Shown one piece after another: positions 1 through 11,295 of a stretch of DNA of 64,000 nucleotides (position 1 is its first letter; the number at the start of each line of letters is the position of its first letter). The position numbers were made by a program, and so were the translations under genes. Source of the DNA: Flaveria trinervia (lineage: Eukaryota > Streptophyta > Magnoliopsida > Asterales > Asteraceae). The notes under the pieces are model-generated. The model was not told where the DNA came from and made no database searches. It saw only the letters and a program-made list of their open reading frames with translations. The stretch lies in the NCBI GenBank assembly GCA_025506515.1, contig CM046451.1, positions 74,358,599-74,422,598 of the forward strand, given 5' to 3'.

Positions 1-2356
1 TAATTTTTCTAAGCAAATAATAATTATAATAATAATAAATAATTATAAGAACAATAATAATTATGTTGCTAACAACACTAATAATTGTAATAATAATAAA
101 GTATTGTAAACTTAAAATATATAAAACCTTGATTTAAAAGTCAGGGGGCCTGGTTGTCATATTAGAAACCTTAAAAGAAAGGTTTGCACATTAATTATCA
201 ACTTTTAAACCTCAGGGACTATTTATGTAGTTTTATAAAATTCCAAACCCCCTCCCCTTAAGTCCCGCTTTTCCGACCGGTCACCGGCCACCGCCGGGCG
301 AACCTCCGGCAAAGCCTTTTCACCCTTCAAAACGCTTGTAATAAACTTCCAAACCGTTCCAATCGCTTCGGCTATGTGATTCGAACACCATAATGAGCCT
401 TAAACGCCATTAAATCGTTGTTATGAACCTCTATGAAACGAGTAACCGACGCCTTTACCTCGTTTAGCCGTTCGAGCATGTACGCATCTTAATTGACCAA
501 ATAAACTAACCTAAACAATTACCTAACAAAACTTAATCATTTTCAACTCTCAATTTCTCCTGAAACAAACGCGAGCATAAGCATCGATCAGCATCTCCCG
601 TCGCGAACTGTGGGCTAGTCGAACACGACTTTTTCTACAATCTCACTCTCAATTGAAAGAGGGCTTTCGTTCATTGAGTTCAGTAGATGCTACCTGCACA
701 ACTAATTTGATTAGCAACGTTGTTTGAGCATCAAACCTACGATACGTGAGTCGCGATTGTTCTTGTGCTCAATCTCTATCGATTTTTCATGAATTCAAGT
801 GATTAAACACTTGTATTCGCACGTTTAAGCATGGGAAGTAAAAGCCCCATGGTTATTTCGATTAACAACATCATTTGATGGTTTAATTTGGGATCAATCG
901 AATCTAGGGTTCTTGGTTGGGGGAAATGCATGGGGATTGTGTTTATAAGTTTTTTTAAATCGATTATTAACGCGGCTGAGGCCTTAGAGTAACTGGTAAG
1001 ATACGCCCCCATAAACTTGAGGTCCCCGGTTCGAATCCGGGGGACCCCATGTTTTGTTTAAGTTTTTTTTTAACCTTCAAACTTAGTTTTATATTTCTAT
1101 TTAATTATAAAAAATAAAAAAAACCATTTTAATAAATCTGATAATTTTAAAAATACTTTATTATTTTCTATAAAGTGAGTTCTTAAAAAGAAATACATTT
1201 TTATACTTTCTTTTCTTTACAAATATTCTAAAACAAAATTTTTATTATTAAACAATTTGCTTTTATAAAATAATACTTTAACCAAAACCTTGTTACATAA
1301 ATATGATTATTTTAAAATGTAAAATTATTGTTAAGATTATATTTTTTTAGACTCTATTCAACCTTTAGGAAATATTTATAAGTGTTATAATTTTTACATA
1401 AAACTCTATATAAGATATATAATGTTATTTGATACTAATAAACATAAACGGTTCCATTTATTAAACATAATTATTTAACAACCCCTAATACCATATTGAA
1501 CCCTAGTTTTCGTTAATTTGTAAAACTTAATATCATCAAACTTTAACCTTGTAAGTATATATATAATTTTAGGTGCCTTGTGAAGAACTACATTGGATCG
1601 CTGCTTATTACATTTCTTATTTAATCGTCATTCTATACTTATTTGATCAAGTGAGTATTTCCATACCCCTTTTTTTGTTTATTTTCACACTTTGGGGTGA
1701 AACATGTTATCTTATTATCATTGCACTTGTACACATCTTTGAGACTTGTAAATGTTATGGCAATTCACTTGTATGTTGTGGTTAGTTGGACTTTTTGTGA
1801 TTACCATGTTATGGCGCTATATGTACAATCATTAACTATTGCTAGCCCAGCGAAGTCATAGATCTATGGGCAAGACAAGCCTGCTTTGGTTGATCTAAGT
1901 ACACTTAGCTGATCGTATAATCTTGTAAACGTTTGAGACTTGTAAAACTTTGTCGAGGTTTGATTGTTGCATTGTTCATAACATCCCTAATCATATTTAT
2001 TCACTAACTTATGACTTGAATTGCCATCGTTTATATAATCTATGTATTTAAAACTATGGAATGCTCACCAACATCATTGTTGACCTCTTTATTTTTAACA
2101 TGTTTCAGGAACACCCAAGTTTGATTTCTACACATTGAAGCTTACACATCTAGGAATGGACCTAGATAAATAAGTGAATTAAAATGACTTGTTATCTTTT
2201 ATGTTATTTTGTTGATTCTTTGAGACTTAAGCTTGTAATGATACAATTGAATTTTATGATTAAATTTATATTTGGGTTATTAATAGCGTTATGTGACTGT
2301 GAACGATCTTAACTCTCACTCCTCGACGTTTCCGCCGTCAAGGTTGGGGTGTGACA
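1..2356 (+). repeat. Gypsy B: probable 5' LTR, start not defined
   Basis: AT-rich noncoding sequence that ends in GGGGTGTGACA and is followed two bases later by a primer-binding site. The 3' end of an LTR is therefore well placed at 2356. I see no matching TGTCACA-type start, so the LTR may begin before the window or include unrelated sequence. Positions 241-320 hold a GC-rich patch in an otherwise AT-rich stretch. The short ORFs here (803-1012 minus, 1573-1785 plus) show no recognisable protein. Confidence 0.5.
971..1052 (+). other. tRNA-like / SINE-like Pol III promoter remnant
   Basis: A perfect T-arm is visible: stem CCCGG/CCGGG around loop TTCGAAT, with B-box GGTTCGAATCC at 1028-1038. 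An A-box-like GCCTTAGAGTAACTGG lies at 981-996, and a T-run begins about 20 bases downstream. The 5' side does not pair with the 3' acceptor strand GGACCCC, and no anticodon stem forms. It is therefore not a working tRNA gene. A tRNA-derived SINE head or a decayed tRNA pseudogene are both possible. Confidence 0.5.
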
Positions 2357-2359
2357 GAT

Positions 2360-2372
2360 TGGTATCAGAGCC
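2360..2372 (+). other. Primer-binding site of gypsy B
   Basis: TGGTATCAGAGCC matches the initiator-Met tRNA 3'-end complement used by many plant LTR retrotransposons. It sits three bases after the LTR end (…TGTGACA, 2356). This fixes the plus orientation of element B. Confidence 0.85.
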
Positions 2373-2869
2373 AGGTTTCGATCCTGGGACCTGTGGGTTA
2401 TGGGCCCACAATGTTGGAGGAGGCGATTACTATTACTGCACAGCTCACTGAGAATCATATAAGAGCTGGCACGATGTCGGCAAAGGGCTCCAAGGCTATA
2501 GCGAAGGTGACACCTGAAGCAACAAAGGAGGTAAAGGCCGAGTCATCTTCTCAAAACAGGAAGCGTAAGTTCACCCCGACACGCAACTACGCTGTGACCG
2601 CCCCCAATGCTCCCCAAAAACAAATGGTGGTTGCGAATCAAGCACCCATGGCTAAAGTTTATGTGGGCCACATCCTATGTGTAACACGTGCAAGTACCAT
2701 CATTCAAGCAACATGCCATGCCGAGTCTGCTCGCTGTGTGGAAAGTATGGTCATTTGGTGGCTACTTGTCTTCGTGCACCAAATAACACTGCCATGCTTA
2801 CCAACCGAACCTGCTACAACTGTGGCGAGGCTGGCCATATTCGCCCTCAATGTCCTCGTAATGCGGGAA
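2373..2869 (+). pseudogene. Gypsy B gag, C-terminal part, interrupted by C1
   Basis: Nucleocapsid end of a Ty3/gypsy gag. A Lys/Ser-rich linker (from about 2411) precedes two CCHC knuckles, CSLCGKYGHLVATC and CYNCGEAGHIRPQC, read in the frame of 2677-2904. The linker and the knuckles lie in different frames, so there is at least one frameshift. Most of gag is missing: only about 40 bases separate the primer-binding site from this C-terminal segment, where roughly 1 kb would be expected. The reading frame stops at 2869, where element C1 is inserted. It resumes at 11216 in the same frame once one copy of the 5-bp target duplication is removed (…NAG | TVPPARGRAF). Confidence 0.8.
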
Positions 2870-3645
2870 TGTTGGGTTTGTTGTACCAAAACAATGTTGT
2901 TTAACAATTTTAAACAAGAAAACGCAGCGGAATAAGAACTTAATATTCTATTCAATAATCTGAAAATTAAAGTTCATAATCTTATTTCAACAAACCCAAA
3001 GTCAAAGGATCATATATGTGAATAAACTAGTTATCAAGAAGCAAACAAAACAACCAAAATCAACACAATAAACTACCTTTTAGAAGCTGTCAAAACGTTG
3101 ATATAAGTGAAGATGGGGCTGCTATTTGATGACCAAAACATCAAGAATAGATGTCCTCAAGTGTTCATACCCACAAGCCTTCAAGAAAACACCCATTGCT
3201 AGGATTTGAGCACCAAATCGACACAAGAAGGCTGCTGGAAACTTGTTCCAGCCGTGAACTTTCAGAGAGGATTCTAAATCCTTTGTTCCAGCCATGACAT
3301 CCTTCTTCCAAAAGAAAGATTATGTTCTTGTGACTCTTTTGCATTAGAGAGAGAGAGAGATCTGAAGTAGAGTGTGTGTATGTTCATAGAGAGTATCTTG
3401 TTTCATCAACCAAGAAAAGAAAAGAAGAAGTGAGAAGGCCTTGCGGCCGAAAACCCACATCCCCTTATTAGGGGTTTTTTCTCCTTTTTTTTTTAAACTC
3501 TTTTAATTTTGACAAATCTTATAAATTACATAATTAGCCTTTAATTATATAAAATATGCACACACACACTTTTATTATTTGATGTTGCTTGATTAATTTA
3601 AACAACATAACAAATAATAACCATGTACAAAATATCCTCATAATT
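2870..3645 (-). repeat. C1 3' LTR, cut by assembly gap
   Basis: Begins TGTTGGGTTTG and matches 10246-11021 almost base for base. Visible differences are five substitutions, an AT dinucleotide, one T, and a GA-microsatellite length change. About 195 bases of the LTR are missing where the N run begins. It includes a GA microsatellite near 3346-3360 and the motif GCAGCGGAATAAG near the element-sense 3' end. Confidence 0.92.
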
Positions 3646-3745
3646 NNNNNNNNNNNNNNNNNNNNNNNNNNNNNNNNNNNNNNNNNNNNNNNNNNNNNNN
3701 NNNNNNNNNNNNNNNNNNNNNNNNNNNNNNNNNNNNNNNNNNNNN
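3646..3745. other. Assembly gap of exactly 100 N
   Basis: A round 100-N run usually marks a gap of unknown size. The left side stops inside the C1 3' LTR and the right side starts inside the gag of another copia element (I). The gap therefore hides at least the LTR remainder, the PPT and end of C1, and most of element I. Confidence 0.99.
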
Positions 3746-4500
3746 TTCAGATGAAGCATATTCTGACTCGTGACCCACCAAGGCAGTGTTTCCTTGAATA
3801 AAGTCTTCAGTGAGCTTTCCAGATGAAGACAGCTTTCTCTTCTGTTCTATCTCTCTCTCAAAAGTGAGCAATTTCCCATGGAGTTGGGTGAGAGATAGTT
3901 TGTCCAAACTTGCACTGGAGCGTAGGACAATAGTATATGTGTCCCATCTCTCAGGCAGTGATCTCAGAGAATCTGTTATTCATCTGAATATTGGTGTATT
4001 CAAGTTTGACCATTTTTAGTTCAGAGATCAAACAAGAAAACCGCTCATATTGTTGAGTCAGTGTCTCACCCTTTCTATGAGAGAATGTCTCATATTGTTG
4101 GGCAAGAATTTCTCTATTATTTGCCAAGACCTCATCAGTTCCTCCAAATTGTTCTTTCAAAGCAATCCAGAGGTCATGGGCAGTTCATGATGCATTAGCC
4201 CAGAATAGATTTCATTGGGCAAGCCATGGCCAGAATTCCATGGGCTTTTGCATCAATCTCAAGCAACTTTTTATCCTCATCTGAGTATTGCTCCCTCCTC
4301 TTCGGAACCATTTGATTGGTTTCCGGGTTATTCACCATAGGCTTGTGTGGACCATGTACCACAGATGTCCAACACCCTGCGCTATAACAGACAGGTGATG
4401 GAGCATACGTCTTTGCCATATGTTATACTCATTCCTAACCAGCATAGGAGGCTTGGTTGAGGAACCAGTATTGTGAGGATCATTGGAGGGAGTGGTCATT
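3746..4500 (-). pseudogene. Element I: copia gag fragment
   Basis: Minus-strand UBN2-type copia gag in broken frames. From the N-terminal side, 4419-4195 reads as the start region (DEDKKLLEIDAKAHGIL), 4160-3951 as the central part (LTQQYERFSCLISELKMV), and 3907-3746 as the later part (LSLTQLHGKLLTFEREIEQ). The likely ATG is at 4498-4500, just inside the primer-binding site and LTR at 4714-5560. Its pol and 3' LTR would lie in or beyond the N gap. It is a different copia lineage from C1: gag length, primer-binding site and LTR all differ. Confidence 0.8.
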
Positions 4501-4713
4501 TTCAGTTCAAAAACAGTTTAGTTCAAGTTTAAAAAGTTTTAGATAAACCACAACAAACTCAATGAGAACCAAGAAAGATCTCAGGATGAATGAGCAAAAT
4601 ACAGAAAAATTCAATCTCTATAACCGTTTCTTGCAAAAACAAAAGCTAATTCATCAAACTTGGATCTTGAATAGCAGTTTCAATGATCAATTATTAGATC
4701 GATCAATGATTAA

Positions 4714-4728
4714 CCTGCTCTGATACCA
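4714..4728 (-). other. Primer-binding site of element I
   Basis: On the minus strand TGGTATCAGAGCAGG lies two bases inside the LTR terminus (…CCTGTCA). It is of initiator-Met type. It establishes that I runs on the minus strand and that 4731 is an LTR boundary. Confidence 0.88.
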
Positions 4729-4730
4729 TT

Positions 4731-5560
4731 TGACAGGATCAGTGATCACAAGTTTGACGTATCAGAATATAACGCAGCGGAATACAAATACGAATTAGAC
4801 AAATTGTAGCAAGCAATCGATACTTGTAAGCGTTAAGATCGCATACGGTTATAGGGAGAGAATATGAATTTCTGATTTCTAGGAATGTATATAGATGTAG
4901 AATATTTCTAATCGAATCAATCAATCATTCCATTCAATGCTCATATCGCTCATGATTACAATGGGTTGTCACTCCTTATATAGAGTGCAACAGTCACTGC
5001 TGTTATCACGGAAAGTGACAACTGGCAGATCCAATACAGAAATAACTAATTCTTAACAAACTACTGAAATGTTCACAACTACTGAGAACATATCAGCAAG
5101 TTAAGTACAAAATATAAAACTACTGAAACTACAACGACTGAAGAACAAGCTCTTCAGTCGTTTTACAAAACTACTGAAACAAAGAAAATAAAACTACTGA
5201 TATCACAACTACTGAAGAGTACTCTTCAGCAGTTGTGACAACTACTGAGGCTTCAGTACTTGATCTTCAGACTTTGACCTTCAGGCGTTTCATCAGCTGA
5301 TGACTTCAGTAGATATCATCAGCTGATGTCTTCAGTCTTTGTCTTCAGACTTTGTACATCAGTTGTTGATCTTCAGTACTTGTGAACTCTTCAGCTGTTG
5401 TACTTCAGTACTTTGGTCTTTCAGCTTCAGCACTTGTGTTCTTCAGCTGTTGTACTTCAGCACTTTGGTTCTTCAGCTGTTAAGGTCTTCAGCACTTGAT
5501 CTTCAGCTGTTGAAGTCTTCAGCACTTGTCAAACTACTGATGAGGCTTTCAGCAGTTGTT
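4731..5560 (-). repeat. Element I 5' LTR with ACTACTGAA/TTCAG repeats
   Basis: The LTR starts (plus view) TGACAGGATC next to the primer-binding site. The distal edge is uncertain, because C1 RH-like sequence resumes around 5561-5580. From about 5040 to 5555 the LTR is packed with a short motif in both orientations, AACTACTGAA and TTCAGTAGTT, with variants such as CTTCAGCACTTG and CTTCAGCTGTTG. These generate the low-complexity ORF at 5339-5581. It is not coding. Confidence 0.7.
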
Positions 5561-5960
5561 GTGATACCGTGTGGGACTTAGAGGTTTTCTGATCTTGGCT
5601 CATTGGTTCTTTTGGTCCAACACATAATGGAGTACACCTGATTATGATCGAGAGTTGTATCGATCTGTTTTGGAAGTCCTTATCTGTGCAACCCTTTACA
5701 CAGATTTTCACTTCAACAGATCCGTATATTAGAAACATATCCTTAGTCTTACTAAGGTGCATCAACATACTTTTAACAACCATTCAATGGTTATTTCTAT
5801 TGGTATCTACTGTCATACCTGATAAGCATGACTCGTCGGTTTAGTGCATATCATGAGACAAATGACGGATCCTATAGCAGATGCGTTGGGATATCCTTCA
5901 TTTGATTTTGCTCATCCTATGAGCTTGGACATTGAGACGTAGTCAACATGGTCTCTCTTT
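5561..5960 (-). pseudogene. C1 copia RNase H region, decayed
   Basis: The minus frame at 5783-5640 reads KSMLMHLSKTKDMFLIYG, the start of a copia RH domain, then shifts frame. Stops and frameshifts follow. The end of the domain was lost or displaced by the insertion of element I and the gap. It would have removed the RNA strand during reverse transcription. Confidence 0.7.
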
Positions 5961-6750
5961 GAAAGGGTATCATACCTTTCTAAGAGATTTCCATCTTGAA
6001 CCTTTTCAAGATTTTATATATGCACTTGGTTTGACCCTATCAACCACCTCGATCTATCCTTATAGATCCTTATTCCAAAATATGGGTGATTTCAAAGAGA
6101 TCCTTTTTATGAAAAACATCTTCAAGCAAGGTTTTAACACCTTCCAAGGTTGGAATATATTTTCAAATAGCAGTGTGTCATCAGCATACAACACTGAGAG
6201 TATACTTCTGCTCCCACTAGCTTTCATATATACACACCCTTTGATGCTTGTTTCAATCCATAGATCTATCACTTTAACTTGTATACTTTATTGGGATGTC
6301 GCGGATCGACAAAACCTTCATGCTGAACTATGTGGACAGTCTCTACGAGATGTCCATTAAGGAAAGCGGTTTTGACATCCATTAGCCAAAACTCATATTC
6401 AAAATATGCAGTTATGGCACTTAACATCCTAATCGACCTTAGCATTGCCACGGGCGTAAGACTTTCATCATAATCAACCAATTGAGTTTGATGAAAACCT
6501 TATGCTATAAGTCTTCATTTATAAGTATTCAAGTCTCCATGTATATTTGTTTTCATCCAGAAAACCACTTGTATCTACCGATTTGGAGTTTAAGTGGAGG
6601 TTCAACCAATTGCCAAACTGGTTGTTATACATGAATTGCATCCTTACGATCATGGCCTCTAGCCATTTGTCCCAATCCAAATGGACATAACATCTTGGTG
6701 TATGGTTAGCCTACAGGGTATAACCACATAGCATCCATTCATGAAATATC
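5961..6750 (-). pseudogene. C1 copia reverse transcriptase, decayed
   Basis: Copia RT in several frames on the minus strand. 6481-6269 carries DYDESLTPVAMLRSIRMLSA and WLMDVKTAFLNGHL. 6272-6060 carries the catalytic box as VLYADDTLLF, a YxDD form. It has frameshifts between the two blocks and an upstream block (to 6750) that matches C3 RT by position but has many stops. The orthologous region of C3 (50328-50850) reads more cleanly. Confidence 0.82.
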
Positions 6751-7510
6751 CTTATCTTTCAGATGGAATACTAACTCTACCAGATTTGTGAACGTTTTGT
6801 GTGTGTTGATCAACCTCTTGATCTTTATCAACAACCTCCTGCTGATTGCTAGTGTCAATCAAATGTGTATCGCCTTGTGGATTTTGATCCATATCAAGTT
6901 CCACAGTTCTATACGTCATTCCTTCCATAAAGGACTTGGTTTCAAGAACCATAGACTTTGGAGCAATAAATACTTCTGATTCGTTGAGTCAAAGAAACGG
7001 TATCTTATACAGTCTCTTTGGATTCTAAATGAATACACACTTTCTTTGTCCGGGTCATATTCATAATATGAGCCTTAGAGAGCGATGCGAAAACCCAAAA
7101 TGATAAAGGTGGTAAGTTCATAGCCATAATAAATTGAACCATATCCAAATAGGGTTCAGTTTCTCCTTTATCTGAATGAAGAGCATAGATAACTATGCGG
7201 AGTTGATTTTCTACTTCATTATTGAAGATTTTGAACATGTCAAAAGCTTCATACTTATGTGTCATCAAGCGCACATAATAATAGCGACTGCAATCGTCGT
7301 TAACATTAATGAAGTATCTTTCACCAGTCATAGACATTGTCTTAAAAGGATCATATGCATCCAAATGCATCATTCCTAATTAGTCTTTGGTTCATACTTA
7401 TCAAATGAAACATTTTCATTTGTTTCCAAAAGACCATTCTTTTGAAGTGTTTGAATCTAATTCTGGTTAATGTGACCAAGGCGACAATGTCAAAGATAGT
7501 AATAACTTAA
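6751..7510 (-). pseudogene. C1 integrase and INT-RT linker, catalytic Glu lost
   Basis: The minus frame 7373-7005 reads FKTMSMTGERYFINVNDDCS, an integrase core. Compared with the intact C3 copy, the text jumps from the second aspartate region (LHSDKG) straight to the downstream helix (FIMAMNLPPLSFW). The block that carries the catalytic glutamate (NGVSERRHRTL in C3) is deleted. 6952-6752 is the linker to RT (HKSGRVSIPSER). This copy cannot have supplied its own integrase. Confidence 0.85.
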
Positions 7511-8790
7511 ACCCATTTTAAGTTTCTTTATGCTAAATGTGTATCAACGAGTTATAATAGGATGATCTATCATGAACCAATTCATGGATGTCATTAAAAG
7601 GCATATCCTTAAAATGATATACATCATTCAAAACTCAATACCATTATTTACAAATTTTGAATCATGATCATATTGTTTTAAAAGGAAACATTAATCATGT
7701 TCCTAGTCAAACTAGGTGCATACAAAAATGTTTTGAGAACAACTTCCAAACCATTTGAAGGTCTCAAAATAGAGTTTCCCTTCTTGAAGCGGACATTTCT
7801 TTTGAACCCTTTTGCAACAATTGCAAGTATGAGTCTCACATCCGGTATCCAATACCCATGTGATTGAAGAAATGGCTTTTAAAACAGCGTATGAATCATG
7901 GAATTGTATTTGAGGTTTGCCCAAAACCTTCTTGTGTTTCAGCTCCTTGAGATAGAAGGGACAATACCCTTTTCATAGTCCTATCTCTCCATACTCAAAG
8001 CATGGATCGTTCTCCGTTACCTTAGGCTTCATAAGCTTAGGTTTTGAGGTTTCGCTATAACCTTTGCTTTGACGTTTTCCTTTCCTTTAGCAATAATTGC
8101 TTTAGGATCGGGATTGGCCACTTCTTATAGCCTCCGTTATTGATTGAGAGAATAGGTAGAACCTCTCTACTTATCCCCGCCTCGGTTGCTTTGAGCATTG
8201 CATGAGGTTCACCGATGCTCTTGTCCCATCCGTTCATATTACAGTTTATTATGAATGTCTCAAACCTTTAGTTAGGAAATCAAGGATCAAATCCTTGGCC
8301 AACTACTTTGAGACAGGACAGCAAAGCATCTTGAGGCTATCAATATGGCTTTTATCTTAAGGATATATAAGATGATATTGATTGGGTCTTTTCATGTGAC
8401 ATGTATAAAGTGCTTGAACCGTTTCAAAGCAATCTTATTAAAGTTTGTGGAAGGAACATTTCCCTTTTAGATTAACATGTCATGTGCCCCATGAGGCTCC
8501 AACCCTTTGGAGTCTGGGAATCATATTCCCAACATGAGATCGGATGCTTGCACAGAATCCTAAGTGTGCTTAACTCAATCGTCAAAAGGCCATAACATCA
8601 ACAGCGTGGGTTGGTGAGGTATGGGATCGTCAAGGACATAGACCTTTACTCATTCTTGAGAACGATTCTCAAGTTTCAAAATGAGTCCATAAGATAATTA
8701 TGGTTAGGACTATCCCTCTCGAGAATAGGTCTCAGTGATAGGGAAGGGACGATCGGGGTGGTAGCATTATAGTTAGAGGTCATCATTACA
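7511..8790 (-). pseudogene. C1 gag-protease region, decayed
   Basis: In element sense this runs gag (8790-8055), the degraded CCHC area (about 8000), PR (7924-7712, STITWVLDTGCETHTC-like with the LDTG active-site box) and the pre-integrase segment (7700-7511). The largest gag piece is 8237-8055 (MNGWDKSIGEPHAMLKATEA), colinear with NEWDKSIGELHAMLK of C3. It is full of frameshifts, and no piece exceeds about 70 codons. Confidence 0.78.
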
Positions 8791-8907
8791 AAATTGACAA
8801 AGTTCATATTAGTATTCTCATAAATTTATTTTAATCGTTAATACCCATAAATGTCTCATAGACAATTAACAATTAAAATCTAGAATCCAACGTTACATTT
8901 AAATGAT

Positions 8908-9221
8908 GGTTAGGTGACCTTTATCCCATTATTTAAATTAACAAGGTAGTCAACAGTTGACAATTGCAACCTATTGCAACTTCTAGTCTTATGGGATCGG
9001 TTAAACATCATATGTTTAGTCGGCATGTTTAATCCCATCAACACCATTGTACGCCATGCTTCGGTGACCCTAAGCACATGGTTTCCAATTCAAGTCGTCC
9101 TACTTACACACACGTGTGAGTTTTTACATATAAGCGGTTAGGTGACCTTTATCCCACAAGTATGTTAGACTCACCTCAAGGACACAAGTTCCCTACAAGT
9201 GGTTAGGTGACCTTTATCCCA
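8908..9221 (-). repeat. Leader repeat triad (TTAGGTGACCTTTATCCCA)
   Basis: Three copies of a 21-base motif at 8908-8928, 9136-9156 and 9201-9221, identical over their core. The centre is the interrupted palindrome AGGTGACCT. C2 has the same triad at 12351, 12579 and 12644 with the same spacing (228 and 65). D has it at 20968, 21199 and 21263. Its role is unknown; RNA packaging, dimerisation or protein binding could be tested. Confidence 0.9.
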
Positions 9222-10228
9222 CAAGTAGTTCCCAAGTGATTCGAGTGTCGTGTAAAAGGATGATGTTAGACTTGTTACCAAAGGGTTTTAAGTTTCCATT
9301 AATTTTAGACTTGAAAAACCTATGTACCTTGTAATTGCATGCTTTCAAATACATGGTACCCTATGGTTCTCTTTTAATAAAACCTCTTTTATTTTGAAAT
9401 CATTAATCCTCTTAATAACCTTTATTAATTACTTAATGATTTAGAACCATAAAATTCAGCTTGTTATCATAATTTATTTAGATTGTTAAGCATATTCATA
9501 TATCAAACAATCAACATAAAACAAACAAGCATAATCATACAAACATATGTGCATAACCATAGCCACTAAGTTGACTACACTTGTTTGCCATCACAAGTGT
9601 TGTCATAAGGTCTTTTCCTAAGGGCTCAACACAACACAAATGAGAGATCTCCAAAGACCCCCACTTGAACTTGCATCCAAATGCTTCAAGTCCATCCTTT
9701 GTGTCTTCCTTTTGTGCTTCCTTCCCGAGCATCTTCTTTTACAAAATATATACATCCTAATACATATTTTCTAGTAAAGGAAAAAATGCTCCTAATCTAT
9801 TTATTACATTGCCAAATGAATAAATAAATTACAAACAAATGGAAACATAAAAGAAAAAACTACAACCCATAAAGAAAGAATACAATCAACATGACAATTC
9901 CATAATCAACCAAACCCAAAACAACCAAGGTCAAGGCTATGTTATGCACTAAAATTATGTATCCATATACATCATACTAAGAACCAAAATGAACCCCATT
10001 GACCCTAAATTTTCAGCCAACATAAACCAAAAATCTAGGGTCTTTTGTCCAAACAAAACACAATCAACCAAATTGATATCTTTCCTTTCAAGGTTTAATC
10101 ACTAGCATGTTTGATATAACCTTGAAAGATTGGGGTATCATCAAATCAATACAAAACAGCCCTAAAATGGTTGTTAAACCTTATATAACCAATTATACAA
10201 GAACACATGAAACTAATCATCCACATAA

Positions 10229-10245
10229 CCGGCTCTTGATGCCAA
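10229..10245 (-). other. C1 primer-binding site (variant)
   Basis: In element sense TTGGCATCAAGAGCCGG directly follows the LTR end CCAACA. It resembles the Met-tRNA site TGGTATCAGAGCC with one extra base and a T-to-C change. C2 has the matching TTGGCATCTAGAGCCGG at 13669-13685, and D has TGGCATCTAGAACTGG before 22300. The variant is therefore a family trait and not a single mutation. Confidence 0.7.
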
Positions 10246-11215
10246 TGTTGGGTTTGTTGTACCAAAACAATGTTGTTTAACAATTTTAAACAAGAAAACG
10301 CAGCGGAATAAGAACTTAATATTCTATTCAATAATCTGAAAATTAAAGTTCATAATCTTATTTCAACAAACCCAAAGTCAAAGGATCATATATATGTGAA
10401 TAAACTAGTTATCAAGAAGCAAACAAAACAACCAAAATCAACACAATAAACTACCTTTTAGAAGCTGTCAAAACGTTGATATAAGTGAAGATGGGGCTGC
10501 TATTTGATGACCAAAACATCAAGAATAGATGTCCTCAAGTGTTCATACCCACAAGCCTTCAAGAAAACACCCATTTGCTAGGATTTGAGCACCAAATCGA
10601 CACAAGAAGGCTGCTGGAAACTTGTTCCAGCCGTGAACTTTCAAAGAGGATTCTAAATCCTTTGTTCCAGCCATGACATCCTTCTTCCAAAAGAAAGATT
10701 ATGTTCTTGTGACTCTTTTGCATTAGAGAGAGAGAGATCTGAAGTAGAGTGTGTGTATGTTCATAGAGAGTATCTTGTTTCATCAACCAAGAAAAGAAAA
10801 GAAGAAGTGAGAAGGCCTTGCGGCCGAAAACACACATCCCCTTATTAGGGTTTTTTTCTCCTTTTTTTTTTTAACTCTTTTAATTTTGACAAATCTTATA
10901 AATTACATAATTAACCTTTAATTATATAAAATATGCACACACACACTTTTATTATTTGATGTTGCTTGATTAATTTAAACAACATAACAAATAATAACCA
11001 TGTACAAAATATCCTCATAATTTGTTCTTTCTCACATACAATTTATTTAGAAAACCCATTTTCTAAATTGGTGTGATTATTTAATTGCATGATCATATCA
11101 TCAATTAAATATTAATTGGTGTTTGCTAAGCTTGTTATTGGGTATGACCCGACTTGGATCACAACGTACTAACCACATCAATGTTCTATGTGTCTTGGGC
11201 ATACAGAATCCAACA
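10246..11215 (-). repeat. C1 5' LTR (970 bp)
   Basis: A full-length LTR from TGTTGGGTTTG to GAATCCAACA with a perfect terminal inverted repeat TGTTGG/CCAACA. It is flanked on the right by GGGAA, matching 2865-2869. It is the reference copy for this LTR family, with partial copies at 2870-3645 and 13686-14516. Confidence 0.95.
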
Positions 11216-11295
11216 GGGAACTGTGCCACCGGCTCGTGGAAGGGCTTTCAACATCAACGCCAACCAAGCGCAAGCCAACAACGATGTGGTGAATG
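11216..11295 (+). pseudogene. Gypsy B gag end, resumed after C1
   Basis: It continues the B gag frame after the target duplication (TVPPARGRAFNINANQ, then NNDVVNG). It runs straight into a candidate intron at 11296. It is the C-terminal tail of nucleocapsid before protease. Confidence 0.85.

Larger units (their letters stand above)
8791..10245 (-). other. C1 untranslated leader (about 1.45 kb)
   Basis: A noncoding stretch between the primer-binding site and gag in element sense. It is unusually long for a copia leader. It is conserved with C2 (12351-13685) and, more loosely, with D (20941-22299). It carries three copies of a 21-base motif (next entry). The small ORF at 9535-9732 is not conserved as protein. 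Confidence 0.8.
2870..11215 (-). mobile_element. Ty1/copia element C1, complete insertion with a dead pol
   Basis: Minus-strand copia element bounded by TGTTGG…CCAACA and by the direct repeat GGGAA (2865-2869 and 11216-11220) inside gypsy B gag. Order in its own sense: 5' LTR (11215-10246), primer-binding site, long leader, gag, PR, INT, RT, RH, 3' LTR (from 2870). By eye the two LTRs differ at only about five bases plus three small indels over some 775 bases, so the insertion is recent. All coding parts are nonetheless broken. A second copia fragment (I) and a 100-N assembly gap lie between its RH and its 3' LTR. Confidence 0.92.

Noticed and set aside
971..1052. A functional tRNA gene
   Set aside because: T-arm is perfect, but acceptor and anticodon stems do not pair.
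1573..1785. 70-aa ORF in the first LTR region
   Set aside because: Hydrophobic by AT-richness, no homologue recognised, inside an LTR.
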